Source of the DNA: Tamarix chinensis
Taxonomy: Eukaryota > Streptophyta > Magnoliopsida > Caryophyllales > Tamaricaceae
Direction: 5' to 3'
NCBI GenBank assembly: GCA_030549775.1
Contig: CM060178.1
Span: forward strand, 72,881,152-72,945,151
DNA length: 64,000 nt
Part shown: in pieces, positions 36,846 through 49,169 of the stretch
How positions within the stretch are numbered: the stretch's first letter is position 1
Layout: every line of letters starts with the position of its first letter
Program-made: the position numbers and the translations under genes
The notes under the pieces: generated by a model
Database searches by the model: none
What the model was told of the DNA's origin: nothing
Seen by the model: only the letters and a program-made list of their open reading frames with translations

Positions 36846-37530
36846 CATACTCCTATGGACTTATAAAGAACATGGTCTGAAAAGGGTACATTGACTAGAG
36901 TTCTAATGATTAAGTTTAACTGGACTGTAATATGGCTGATACTATCCGTTATTCCTATATGGCTTATATGTATAGTTACATGCTTGTGTATATGTCTTTT
37001 GTGTATGTCCTTAGCTGCATGGTTACTTTACTCAGTACGTAGCGTACTGACCTTCCGTTTTACGGGTGCTGCTCATTCTCATGAGTAAAAGTCTCTTTTG
37101 AGCTTATGCAAGTAGGAAACATTGTTTTTGATGCCTATGACACCTATGAGGCATTAGGTAGAGTTGAGAGTTGAGCTTCTTAGACTTGGCATGGGGGCCC
37201 ACGAGCGATGCAGACCAGACTCTTTTTATTTCTTCTTTCATTTTATTATATCATATCTTTTATCCCCTTTGGGGCTTTGACTATGTAACTCTTTTTTGGT
37301 TGTAATGACTTTTAATCATGCACCTTGATTTTCCTATTATGAATATTTTAGTTTTCTATGGATCTCTATTTTAAGTGTATTTAATGTTCTTGTGAAATTA
37401 TCCTTAGCCTTGTGGTAGGTATAAGATTGGGCGGGGGCTAGGCTTGTACTGATCACGGTGGTAGCACCCCTGTGTTTGTGTTTGTTTTAATTAAACAAAA
37501 AAATTTAACTGTGATTTCGAGGGTGTTACA

Positions 37531-37640
37531 GGATTATCACTTATTTTGGTAGAAGATACACTAGCACTTTTAGAACCCATATTATTATTACTGCCACTAG
37601 AAGCTGATGCATAAGCTAAATGAATGACTTAAGCTAAACA
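37531..37640 (-). pseudogene. Displaced N-terminal fragment of the hAT transposase
   Basis: The minus strand reads a Ser/Ala/Asn-rich leader ending STKISDNP directly against the LTR insertion. After removing the LTR and one copy of the 5-bp duplication, this continues in frame into LCNYVAR at 28258 and the BED finger downstream. Low-complexity Ser/Asn/Gly leaders before a BED finger are usual in plant hAT proteins. The initiating ATG is not certain. Confidence 0.6.
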
Positions 37641-38555
37641 AGGAAGGTCGGTGGATAGGAAGTAGGCCTCCAAGAAACAAAAAATGGAGAGTGAGGATGA
37701 AGAAGATAAGAGGAGATATTTGATCTATAAGTAACCCCTAAGATCTAATACTCACATCCACCACGTTAGGTAACAACACTAAGGGAAAAGAGTGTGAGAT
37801 TTAGAAGATTAAGACAAAACCCTTCACTTGAGTTTTGAAAAAGAGAAAGATTAGAAACCCTTCTAATTTTTGTGCAACATGTTATATTTTTTGATTCAAG
37901 GAGAGATAACACATATATGGGGATGTGTTAGGCTTTTTGAAATAAAAAATGACTATACTATGCTCCATGGTTAACTAGATCACGACCCTCAACACTTAGT
38001 TACATAATAAACTAACTAGCTAATTTAAGTTTGAAATCAACTCCTACTCTTAACTGAGTTACATCAATCTCGAAAAAGTAACTAAAACTTGAAAAAGTGG
38101 ACAAAGCATAAATGGTTAACTCTTCTACTATCCATCTAGTTCTTAAGCTACCATTTTATCCCAAATATAATTTTGTTTATGTTTCCATTAGAATTCAATC
38201 AACCATGTTTAAATATGAGCTAGTCATTCCCTTCTTTTTGTGGCCCAAAGTGCCAAAACAGATATTGCATGACTGACTATGCAATGTCTTGTTTTTTGAA
38301 CACTTTAGCTGTAACTTTAACTATCTTGTGTGTTGATATTGAGGAATGTAATTTTCTTTTGTTGGATGGATCATGAGCCATGTGGGGATAAATTAATCCA
38401 TGATAAGGATGGTGGCTTGGTTAGCTCATGTATGAAGTGAATTATTGGCTAATAGTTTTTGTTCAAGTAAGAAGTGTTTTAGCACTCTATAATTTAGAGA
38501 AGTTAATTATCATGATCATATAATTTGTGGAGGATTCGCTTTCATCATCCTCCCC
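37641..38555. other. Unassigned repeat-flanking DNA
   Basis: AT-rich, no readable protein. It may contain the 5' part of the split hAT element and the 3' LTR of the gypsy fragment that ends at 38556, but no ends could be identified. Confidence 0.4.
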
Positions 38556-38765
38556 TTATTGAGAAAAATCCCCCTTGTTATGATAAGGCTCATCATGTAA
38601 ACAAGGAAGAAAATCTCCCACATTAAATGTATTTGATATGTTCCCTGTCTCTAGTGTTAGCTCGAGTTGATAAGCGTTGTCCCCTATTTTCTCAAGGATT
38701 TTGAAAGGCCTATCACTCCAAGGAATAAGCTTGTTCTTTAATCTAGTTGGAATCCTCTCCTTTTG
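38556..38765 (-). pseudogene. Ty3/gypsy integrase C-terminal fragment
   Basis: The minus strand reads an open stretch with RLKNKLIPWSDRPFKILEKI, then GDNAYQLEL, then TFNVGDFLPC. This is the pattern of the integrase tail in plant gypsy polyproteins (R.DGPF.VL..I.DNAY.L.L and FNV.DL.P). A stop follows at 38556-38558. Only about 70 residues survive; upstream pol is missing. Confidence 0.75.
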
Positions 38766-39180
38766 AAGGTGTGTGGTTGTGATTCTAATTTATATCATTA
38801 TATGGATAAATATGTACCTTTTCACAAGTAATTTTAGATCAAAACAAGGATTCTTGTCAATTAAATACATCCAATAGATTATCCCTCGAGATGGTTGTAA
38901 TATCACTAGTACCTAATGCATGTTAAAGGAAAATAGAGCAAACAAGAGGGACTATTGAGCCATATTCATCTAGTTAACAACATATGAAACATTCCATATT
39001 ATCATTTTCATTAGAGATTGTGTTTGAGCATAGACATCTATATATATCAAACTAATACAAGACATCATATGATAAATTATCTTTTAGGAATATATGACTA
39101 TGAAATAATTTTTTTTAGTATCAACATTGCCATCTCGCTAATAATTAAAATAAGGTCAAACGTTAAAAAAATTTAAATCA
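38766..39180. other. Unassigned AT-rich DNA
   Basis: Nothing recognisable between the gypsy integrase tail and the CACTA remnant. Confidence 0.4.
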
Positions 39181-40088
39181 CCTTGTATATATAATTATAT
39201 GTTGACATTGTAACATTTCATTTTATAACAAATATAGGATATTCTCTACCCCAATCCAAATATTCGCATCTACTGATTTCATGTGTAAATCAGTAGGAAG
39301 AGGAATCCTAATAGAATTACCATCTAATGACAGTACTATGTCCACATACAACTTAAATTGAGGTGATAGGTCACAACACTCTATTATAATTTTCATTCCC
39401 AAGGCTTTTTAGGCTTCTGCATACTCTATATCTTTTTGGACCTCTTACTAATATGTTTTGTAAGAATATGAATACCTCAAGTAAGACAATGTCGATGGAA
39501 CAATTATCATATTATATATTATCACTTAAGAAAAAAGAATGTAATTTAAATTTTAAAAACTTTGGACTACCTCATCCTTGATAATTACAAGGCTACTCGA
39601 CCATCCAACGAATTGCCCGACTAGTAAGCAAAGTACAGGCATATCCTCTTCCTTGCGATTAGATGTCACATCAAGTGGCACTGGATCCATTAAGTATGAC
39701 TCGAATACACTATAAATTAAGCCTCACACTTTATCGACCCCTAATGGCTGAGTATGAAGGGTTGAGTTAGACTCAAGAAATGCTATAGCATTTTCTACAA
39801 TAGACTCTTCTTCTATGACTTGAAAGTCACAAGGATACTAACCTTGTAGTAATTAATAATTAGAAGATTCAAGTTATAGTTAAAAAAATATATTCAAATA
39901 CATAGAGTATAGTTTATTATATTAACTCATTAATTTTATAAAAGGTTTTGGGACGCTAGATATTGAGGGATGAACTAGACATTGTGAACTTGAGGACATA
40001 CTATCCAACCTTCTAAAGATTACAACTTGTGATTCCCTTAATCCCACAAATTCTTTCTCCATCTATTCATATAAATTTTGAAGAGTGA
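39181..40088 (-). pseudogene. Probable downstream part of a CACTA (En/Spm) element ORF
   Basis: Minus-strand pieces include MEKEFVGLRESQVV (about 40030-40060, coiled-coil-like), then MDPVPLDVTSN and VGQFVGWSSSLVI (about 39590-39700), and further open stretches with LYVDIVLSLDGNSIRIPLPT near 39300. The order and the phrase DPVPLDV..VG..V.W...LVI recall a domain found after the TNP2-like transposase in plant CACTA proteins. Assignment rests on memory of family patterns and on the CACTA transposase lying on the other side of the giant LTR. Confidence 0.45.
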
Positions 40089-40869
40089 TGTAACACCTTC
40101 AAAATTCACTACCGAAAAATTTTATTTTTAAAACGTAAGTGAAAGCAAAAATAGTTAATTTTGGGGATGCTACCGCCACACTTAGTACCAAACCGGTTTC
40201 CTTCACTATTTCAGTACCAAGTGTTAAGGCTAAAAAGAGAAGCAACTTTACACAAATCTAAGATTACAAAACTATATTAGAGTAGTGCGTTAGATAAAAT
40301 TACAAGAAATGGAACCCAATAATATTGGTTACAACATAAAAACATTAAATAAGGGAAAATAGAAGTTTAGAGGAAAACACTGAAATCTTCTTGACTAGTC
40401 CTACGCTCTTAACCGGATAATAAAACTTGTATCCAGCTACAGACTAACTTGCGAAGGACACTACCCATTGAATTGGCAAGGGTCCACGAAAGGAATCCTT
40501 TATATAGAACTAAAAGGCACGGCCCACATGTAACACATTAATCAAATATAATAATAGTAAATTACACATATATATGGAACAAGATACAATAATCATTAGA
40601 ATGAACACTCACCTTCAAATCATTTGTTACAAGGTTCATTAACTTATAATTAACAACACTTACTGAGAAAAAAATCCAAGTGAAGCTCCTTGTAGTACAA
40701 TTAGGAGTCAAACCTCATACTTAACTAATATATACCACCACTCAATTCAAAGGTAGGCACCAAGGCTGCTATTATATCATAACAATAGGCCATAACAATA
40801 CAATCGTCATTATCTATACTTAAGCTATTAATTTGATATTAATCATAATCTTCTCTTGAATTATATCTA

Positions 40870-41100
40870 TGTAGGTTTGGGGGCCTAACTATTATAACAG
40901 GTGGACCGGAAATAAGATATACTCTAGGGCAGAATGCACTTAGCCACTATTATAACTGGTGGACCAGTAAACATATATAATCTCTAGGGTAACACACACT
41001 TGGCCACAATTATAACCGGTGGACTGGTAAATATATAGAATGCTAGGGGAAAACAATCTTGGCCACTATTATAACCGGTGGGCCAGTATAAATGATATAA
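40870..41100 (-). repeat. CCACCGG..ATAATAGTGG units (copy C)
   Basis: At least four units read on the minus strand (GGTCCACCTGTTATAATAG type). Spacing is about 60 bp. The second set is not as clear as in copies W, A and B. Confidence 0.6.
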
Positions 41101-42205
41101 TCCATATGGTCCCAACCTTCGTGGTGTTCTACTGTAAGTGATTAATGTCTTTCCATTTAATTAGCACACCAATTCCATTTATTAAACTCGAGGGGGAGAT
41201 CATGAGCCCAGAGACACAAAGGTACACCGATCATATTGGTGCATACAGATAACACAATATCCTATTGACTATTAACCTAGGGACGCAAAGGTATCTTGGT
41301 TGCACTGGTGCACAAAGACACACAATACCCTATCGATAAGGACACTTAATCCATAAGTATGCGTACCCTCTAAGTAGGTGGGTAGAGCTAAATATAGTAA
41401 GATGTAGGGCCTAGTGGGGGAACTAAGACACACCAGCAAAATTTAGAATAATCGTGGGCTAAACCTTATCTTTAGAGTAGCAACACCATTCTAGATCTCG
41501 AGGTATTTTACTTTAAGTATTAGTGTCATACTTAAGGTGACCACGAGAAACATATCAATCACATATCATGATTATACTATTGATTATAAAGTTAAAGCAC
41601 CCTAACCACTAAATAATCATTTACACATAAACCCTAACATGCACTTCTAAAACATCTAGCTCACATTTCCATGCATAATTAGCAATTAAGGCCCCCTTGC
41701 ATGTTCATGGAAAAAGCATTATAATACACCATCAATTATCCATTCCACTCTAAACCATGCATTTTCTTTATGATACACTCCAATTTACCAAAATGCTCTA
41801 GCCTGATAATATACATGATTATGCTTAAATATGTGATACTCATACTATAACTCACAATCTCTTATTTAACATCACTTATTACTTATTATGAAGGTTCATT
41901 AGACCAACTGTATATTACATGAAAAATTACCAAATTATATCTTCTTATTTACAAAATTACTAAAATGTCCATCTTACTTGCAAAATTATCAAAACATCCT
42001 TCTTACTTGTAAAATTTCCTAAATACCCCTCATATTCATAGAATTACTAAAATACCATTCTTACTTGTTAAATTACCAAAATAATGTTTCCCTACTTGTA
42101 AAATTATCAAATTAACCTTCTTACTTGAAAAATTACCAAAATATCTCTAGGTCATTTATTATTATTGATCATACCCCCACATACTTTATTAAAACCATAG
42201 AACCC

Positions 42206-42241
<36 letters not shown>

Positions 42242-43259
42242 GCACCAATATTATCTATCATGCACATTTATTTAAGTAACATCCACTTTAAATGAAAATT
42301 ATTAAAATATCCCTAGCACATAACATATTAACATCCATGACTCACATGTATCATTTACCACTATAAAACTCTTATTATTATTCTTAACACCCGTTATCAC
42401 CTACCATGCACATTTATTTAGGCCACTCCTTATGAATATGTAAAATTACTAAATTACCCCTAGAACATAAAATAATATTTTTCATGATGGAACCAGTATT
42501 TTTAATGCTACAAACTCTGATCATCATTTTCATCATCTCACAACACTTGGCATGCATTTTCATTACAATAATCAACACCATATACGAAAATTACCAAATT
42601 ACTCTTAGGCCCTAAATTTGGGTATTTCTACTACTCTACCAAACTTCCATATTCCTTTTTAGCATAAAATATAACACATTAAGCATCTCATTTAGGTTTA
42701 GATATTATGATATGTCTAAATGACCAAAATACCCCTAGGACTCATATTAGCATCATTTCTACTACGAGTGTCCATATATACTTAGCATAGTATGTATACG
42801 CACATAACATAATTATCAACATCAATCCCTTTTCTTAAAAACCATTTTCACACATGTCATATTACATACAATATAGCATGGTTTTATTCCTATCTTTCAA
42901 TATAACATTAAAAATCATGAGATGATTAGCAACACACCATATACACACAAAACACATATGAAAACCCTAATGTGCTAATATACATAAATCCATACATTTT
43001 AGTAGGGTATAACAATTACTTTATTTTCGAAAACAACCAAATTTATTGGTATCCCGCTTTAAAATCTTAAGCTTTGATTAGTAAAAATTGTACCTAAAAA
43101 TAATGTCACAAGTAAACATATTATTAGTAAATAATTAAAAGAATGATTTTTTTTTATCAAAAAGGCTTATTAAATACCATCATCACTAACTATATTATAC
43201 CTCAAGAATTAATTAAACACTTAAAATTTTGCAACACCACTCATGCTATCCATGTAGCA

Positions 43260-44450
43260 TAGTTGCATGACACAAAAGGGGGGAAAATGTGGTGGAAGGA
43301 AGTTTTGGACAAAAGGGGAAATGGACTCAATTAAGGTGGGTTGAGGGAGGAGTTGGGGTTGGTAGTTAGGTGCAGGAGTGAAGTAAGGTGTATGTAGTGG
43401 TTGGGGGTTAGAGTGTGGTAGCTCAGGGGTGGCAAAGACAATAGCGGTGGCCATTGAAAGGAGGGTGCAAAGAAGGGGGAAGAAGAGGAAGAAGGGAAAA
43501 GAAAGAGGAGGAAATGAGGGCTGTAGGGGAATTTCAAACATGTTGAGGCAGGTGGGTGTAGGGGTGGTGTTAGGTGGTTGAGAGGCGGCTTCATCATAGT
43601 AGAGGAGTGGAAATGATAGCATAAGGTGGTGGTATAGGGAGTTGGTTGAGAGGAGAAGAAAAGAAAAGGAAGGAGGGTTGGTTGTAGGGGGTGAGCGTGG
43701 TTACTTAAGGTGGTGTAGGGAGGTAGGGGAGTTGGTGTGGTTGCTGGTGGGGTGGTGGAGATGGAAATTAGGGACATGACAAAAAAAAAATGAGAAGAGG
43801 AAGGAACTAAGAAAAGGGAGGATCAGCCCGAAAGAGAAGGGCTATAGGGAGAGACGATGTAGAGGAGAAGAAGAAAAAGGGAATAAAAAAAAGAGGAGAA
43901 GAAAGGGGTGCTCAACATAGGGTTTGGTGGTTGTAGGGGGCAGTTCTAGGTTACATGTAGGGTGGAAGGGAGAGGAAGAAGGAATGTGAAAGGAGATTGG
44001 GCATGTGGGGGAGTTGTAGGGGGTGTGTATGGCTAAAAATGGAAGGAAAGGGATGAGAGAGATAGAAGGGTTGTAGGCTGGGATGGCATGTGTAGAGGGG
44101 TTGGTGGCAAGTGTGTGAGATGTAGGCAGGGGCATTTGGCTCAATGTTATAGGGGAGGAGAGGAACAAAAGGAAGAAGAAGGAGGCCAAATAGGGGAGAA
44201 AAGGGACGGCAAGTCGACTCGTGTAAGGGAGAAAGGAAAAAAGAAGAAGGAGGAGTTGGGTTGGCCCATAGGAGAAGAAGAGAAGGAAAGAAAGAAAGGA
44301 AGGGAGAGTCTATGGCTTGGGCTGGGCTAGTGGGGAAGAGGAGAAGGCCAACCAGCCTAAGGAAGGACGAACGAAAGAAAGAAAAGGAAAAGAAGGAAGA
44401 AGAAAGGAAAAAAGGAAAAAGAAAATAAGGAAAAAGGGGAAAAAAAGAAA
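43260..44450 (-). repeat. Pyrimidine-rich tract of copy C (purine-rich on plus)
   Basis: G/A-rich on the plus strand (GGAGAAGAAG, GGTGGTGG). Homologous in position and composition to 28555-29700 and 31322-32560. Open frames on either strand are compositional. Confidence 0.7.
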
Positions 44451-44761
44451 AAAAATTTATTTTTAGAGTTAGGATAAGAAATTAGGATAATAATAAAATT
44501 ATATATTAAATTTAATTTATCAAAATTTAAAGTATTAATTTTAGAGGATACTTTTGGTAAAATTATGGTTTTGGAAATTAATGTAAGTAAAAAGGAGTAT
44601 GATAAAATAATAAAATATTTATATTAATTTATTTAATAATCCTATCTATATATTATAAATCGAAGGTCCATATAATAATTAAATTAATAATTTAAGATTA
44701 AATTATTCTAATTAAGGGGCTAAATAATAAAATTTATATTTTAAAAATTTAGGGTATTATA

Positions 44762-46800
44762 GGCAAGTACTAGGTTGACATCCAGATACTTTAGATAGGT
44801 TGAACCCGTAATTATATGTCTTACATCTACCATCATGCTTTTGAGTACACATTCTCTCCATTTATGTCATCTTCCCATTTGTTTTCATTCAATACAATAG
44901 ACTAGCATTTATCAACTAGATCAGTAAAATAGAATACCTAGTTTGCTTGTGAGGATAATATAAATAGGTCTTGCTTATGACCAAGCATTTACAGATCCAC
45001 CCTTGTAAATTCATCTTTCTTAGTACAAACCTCATTTTGATTATAAACCAATTTGCACTTGAATAAAGGAACTCTAAAATTTGTGTAATACAATAGCCAT
45101 ATTGGCTCTATTAGTCCATAGTATGTAATTTATGCATAAATAGGGTTTTTGTCTTTAACACTTGATATATGTAAAACTTCTAATATTACACTCACAACAC
45201 TAATTTGCATATTATTCTTCTCATCCTACTCTTGTATGTAGAAAGTACAACCATTGGTCATATATAAGTTGTATGACATCACCTCCCTATAAGGAGGGTG
45301 TGACAATCAATACAAATTAGTATTAGATTCAAATGAATCAGATGACAACCACACCAAAAAGGAGCTATTGTGTCTATATAATATCCATTTCTCACTCTTA
45401 GATGGATATGAAGCCCTCAAATTATCCATGTATTGATCCACATATGGTTGAACATTGTCTCTATTGTGAAGGACATAAAGGTGAGCTTGTAGAAACATTT
45501 GATCATCATCAATGATGACCATGTAAAATACTTTGCACCTTGTACCTTGTTCTTCTACACTTGAATGCCATGGTTTAGGAATACATACCATATTGACATT
45601 AGGTAAGAACTCACAAAAAAATTTGTCACCTCCTTCGCTAGATAAATCTTATTAATGCAACCTTTAGGTTTTTTAAAATTCCTTACATGTCCTTTTAAGA
45701 ATTTCATATACCTTTCAAATGGATACATCCAATGCAAATGAATTATCCCACATTATCTATTCTCCTTAACCAAGTGAACCGTTAAATGAATCATGATTAT
45801 AAAAAATGATGGAGTAAAATACATCTCAAGGTGGCATAATATAATGACAATCTCACTTTGCAATTTTTCTAACTTTATAGGATTAATAACATTACTATAT
45901 AGTTCCTTGAACAAGAAATAACATCTGGCGACAACACTTTGAACCTAATTTGGTATAAGAAAATATGGCAAATGGCAAAAAGTCTTAAATGAGAATATGA
46001 TTATCATGAGATTTCATATCCACTAACTTCAAATCATTCATCAAAACAAATTTCTTAACATTTGATAAATATCCTGAGGGAACCTTCACTTTGTGAAAAC
46101 ATTCACAGAAATAAATCTTTTTTTGGAAGGAGTATAATATACAGGAGGTAAAAAAGTTTTATTTTCCACCTTCTACTGATGTAATTCTATTCTTATGCCC
46201 ATGTCAACCAATTTGAATCGAGCGTTAATATCATCTTTTGTCTTTCTTAGAGCATTTAGAAGTGTGCAAATTAGATAGTCAAATAAACATTTTTCAATAT
46301 ACATCATATTAAGACAATATCGTACGTGCAACTTTTTTCAATATAGATAGTCAAAGAAGATTGACCTCTTCTTCCACCTACTTGAAGGGAACATTTTCAT
46401 ATTTTTTTCCCAAAAGACAATTTTAGGTCTTTTAATTTGTTAAATACTTGAAATCCCATGAGAGGATTCACATATTTTTTTCTTCAAATTTTTCATTAAA
46501 AGCTTTTCTTTGGCTACTACAATGATAATTCATAGGCAAGAATCTATGATGTCTAAGATAAGCAGTATTCCTACTCTTCGATAGTTGGAGAGAGTTTGTG
46601 TTATCTTCATAAATAAAATATGCATAGTATTTGTGTATGCTATAACTAGAAAAATTACCATAAGTAGAAACATCATTTATTATACAAAATAACATCATTA
46701 AACGACTCTTGACTCTGTGCATCAACTACTTCCTCTCCATGATCACACATGTACTTTAAATCCTCAAATCCCATATACATATGGTTCACACTCACTTTCA
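44762..46800 (-). pseudogene. CACTA (En/Spm) TNP2-like transposase pseudogene
   Basis: Read on the minus strand. A Transposase_21-like part spans 46468-46740 with INDVSTYGNFS and LRHHRFLPMN. A DUF4218-like part spans about 45560-45900 with CHLEMYFTPSFF and LHWMYPFERYMKFLKGHVRN. A linker with LYVLHNRDNVQPYVDQYM (45307-45591) follows, then a DUF4216-like part at about 44930-45090 with VPLFKCK and LGHKQDLFILSSQA. The domain order is that of plant CACTA transposases. Many stops and frameshifts are present. The N-terminal part is cut off near 46918 by the copia element, and the sequence beyond the C-terminus is interrupted by giant LTR copy C. Confidence 0.85.
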
Positions 46801-46918
46801 TATCAAATTCAAAACTATTTGTTTTGATAATACTCTAGAATTGATGATGAGTCACATTGATACACAATTCTTCTTTGATAATGGCATAATCCATCACATG
46901 AGCTACATTACTACCCTA

Positions 46919-49090
46919 TAGTAGAATGGTTTGGTAGAAAGAAAAAATAAGCATTTAATTGAAACTTCTCAAGTCCTCCTTTTTTGGTCTAACCTTCCCC
47001 TAATATTCTAGGGTGATTGCATTCTTACTGCCACCCATCTTATAGATTGGTTTCCATTCAAGGTTATTCAAGGCAATATTCCCTTCTGGCATTTATATGG
47101 TTGTTCACATAATTACTCTCATCTCAAGACTTTTGATTGTCTATGTTGTGTGTCCACACTCGCCCATACTCATGAAAAGTTCATTCCTTGAGCCTTGCTC
47201 TGTATAATCATAATTTATCCTTTTGGAAATAAAGGTTACAAGGTTTATAATAAGACCACTCGTAATATTCATTTCTCTCAGGATGTTGTTTTTCATGAGA
47301 CAATATTTCCTTATAAACTTATTCCATCCACCACAGCTTATATTGTTCCTCTAATTATTCCCAATGATATAATATCTTCTCCTTGTTTCTTCCCTCCACC
47401 TTATACAACTACACATTCTCTTCCTTATACAAAAATATCCTCAACTCTTTCAGCTTATGATTCTCTAATTTTACCAATTCCTAACTCACCTCTTTTGAAT
47501 TTTAATCCTTCTTAACCCTCACATCATATATATTCAAGAATTCATAACTCTCCACCTCACTTACATGAGTATGTATCTTGTAACTTTTATTTCAGTATTC
47601 TCTGTCCTCATACTCTTACATATTCGCCCACCTATATTACTCCTCAACATTTTTGTTTTTCTACCCTTAATTATCATAATCAATGACTTCTGTACTCTCC
47701 AATCTCCATCAAACACATGAGGCTTCTTATTATGAAGAGGAAGATAATTCTCCAGAATGGCAGGATGCTATGCAAAAGGAGTTTGCAGCTCTTGATGCTA
47801 ACCACATTTGGGATCTTGTTCCTATTCCTAAAGGCAAGAAACCTATTACTTGTAAGTGTGTTTATTAAATTAAACATAAATTAGATGATAGTATTGAAAG
47901 GTTTATGGCTATAATTGTTGATAGAGGATTTATTCAAAAGGCCATTATTGACTATACTGAAACTTACTCTCTAGTAGTAAAGATGACCACCCTTCAAAGT
48001 CTTATTACTATTGCCACTAAGAGGGGCTAGTATATGCATTAACCGGATGTTAACAATGCATTTCTACACAGGGATCTCGATAAGGAAATCTATATGTGTC
48101 ATCTCCTAGGTCTTTCTCTTCCTCATCCTTCAAAGTTTTGTCATGTAAAGAAATCTCTTTATGGTCTTAAGAAGGCCTCTTGACAATGGTATGCTAAACT
48201 CACTACTTCCCGTTGTTCTCAAGGCTATTTTATGTCTCAAATTGACCATTATTTGTTCTACAAACACAATGGTTCCTTAGAAGGTTTTTATTTTATTTTA
48301 TTTTTATTTTATTATTGTCTATGTGGATGACCTTTTAATCATAGGAAACTATGACTTATTTATCTTAAATCTTGAGAAATTTAAGATAAAATATCTTGCA
48401 CTGCTCCACTATTTTCTTAGGATTGAGGTACTCCAACATTCTAAGGGGGTCATTTTATCTTAATGAAAATTTCCCATGGATGTTATCAAGGAATTTAACT
48501 GTACAAAATGTATTGTGACTACTCCTCTTAATCACACTTTAGTTGGAAAAATTAATTTCCTCACTCACACAAGACCTGACCTTCGATCTTCTCATCTTGT
48601 TGTTGCTATGCATACTAAATGGTACATCAAGCATGATTGAGGCTTAGGGTTGTTCATGTCATCCACCCCTGATTATTCTCTATAGGCTTATTGTGACTCT
48701 GATTGGGCTTCTTTTCCTACAACTAGAAGATCTATAAGTGACTAACTCATTTTTCTTGGATCAATCCCCATTTCTTGGAAAGTAAAGAAACAAAAAAACA
48801 TTACTCTTTCATTTGCTGATGCTAAATATAGATTTATGCAGTGTATTACTAGTGAAATTGATTGGCTTACTCTCATTTTACATGATATGGATGTTCCTAA
48901 TGTTACACCTGTACCTTTGAAATGTGATAATCAAGCTGCTATACATATATCAAGGGACCCTATTTTCCACGAACGCACTAAACATATTGATTTAGATTTT
49001 CATTTCATCCAAGAAAAACTTCTTGATGTTCTCATTTCTATCTCCCATATTCCTATCTCACATCCATTGGCTAATCTTTTTACAAAGTAG
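46919..49090 (+). pseudogene. Ty1/copia pol pseudogene, 5'-truncated
   Basis: Begins in the integrase core C-terminus with NGLVERKNKHLIETSQVLLF (about 46923). It continues through KGYKVYN..RNIHFSQDVVFHE (47230-47310), the RT start with WQDAMQKEFAALDANHIWDL (47759-47818), SLYGLKKAS (about 48150), the catalytic YVDDLLI motif (about 48320) and the RNase H end with CDNQAAIHISRDPIFHERTK (48921-48980), where copia elements read D(N/S)..A..IA.NP.FHERTKHI. The last ORF ends with LFTK near 49088. gag, protease and the integrase N-terminus are absent. Numerous stops and frameshifts. Confidence 0.88.
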
Positions 49091-49156
49091 TTACCAAGCC
49101 ATCTTCATACTCGTATTCTTCCCAAATTGGGGCTGCTCTATTCTACACACCGTCCA

Positions 49157-49169
49157 ACTTGAAGGGGAA
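49157..49169 (+). other. Polypurine tract of the copia element
   Basis: AACTTGAAGGGGAA lies directly before the presumed 3' LTR, the position where plus-strand priming occurs in LTR retrotransposons. Confidence 0.5.

Larger units (their letters stand above)
28264..37530 (+). mobile_element. Giant non-coding LTR composite (copies A and B), 9.3 kb, inserted in the hAT transposase
   Basis: The left end TGAAATACTCTAAAAATT resembles a decayed TGTAACACCCTAAA start, and the right end is GAGGGTGTTACA. Flanking 5-mers are GGTTT (28259-28263) and GGATT (37531-37535), a 5-bp duplication with one mismatch. Removing the element rejoins the hAT reading frame (..ISDNP + LCNYVAR..). Internally the module order appears twice: copy A (28264 to about 31000, resumed about 36090-37530) and copy B (about 31001-36089), suggesting one LTR nested in another. 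No gag or pol domain is readable. Long solo LTRs or a LARD-like element are the likely identities. Confidence 0.65.
40089..44761 (-). mobile_element. Giant solo-LTR-like element, copy C, 4.7 kb, reverse orientation
   Basis: On the plus strand it starts TGTAACACC (40089) and ends GGGTATTATA (44761), inverted LTR-type termini. It holds the same modules as copies A and B in reverse: tail with CCGCCACACTTAGTACC (40170-40230), CCGGTGGACC units (40870-41095), a block with GATCTCGAGGTATTTTACTT (41500), the minisatellite (41930-42740), an ATT microsatellite (about 42207-42240), the purine-rich tract (43260-44450) and an AT-rich end. Flanking 5-mers AGTGA and GGCAA differ at three positions, all transitions, so the target duplication is only tentative. 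It separates two parts of a CACTA element. Confidence 0.65.

Noticed and set aside
41930..42740. CRISPR-like array
   Set aside because: Regular AAATTACCAAAATA units are a degenerate LTR minisatellite in a plant genome, without identical repeats and unique spacers.
43221..44330. Open frames on both strands of the purine-rich tract of copy C
   Set aside because: Same compositional cause; overlapping frames on both strands with low-complexity products.
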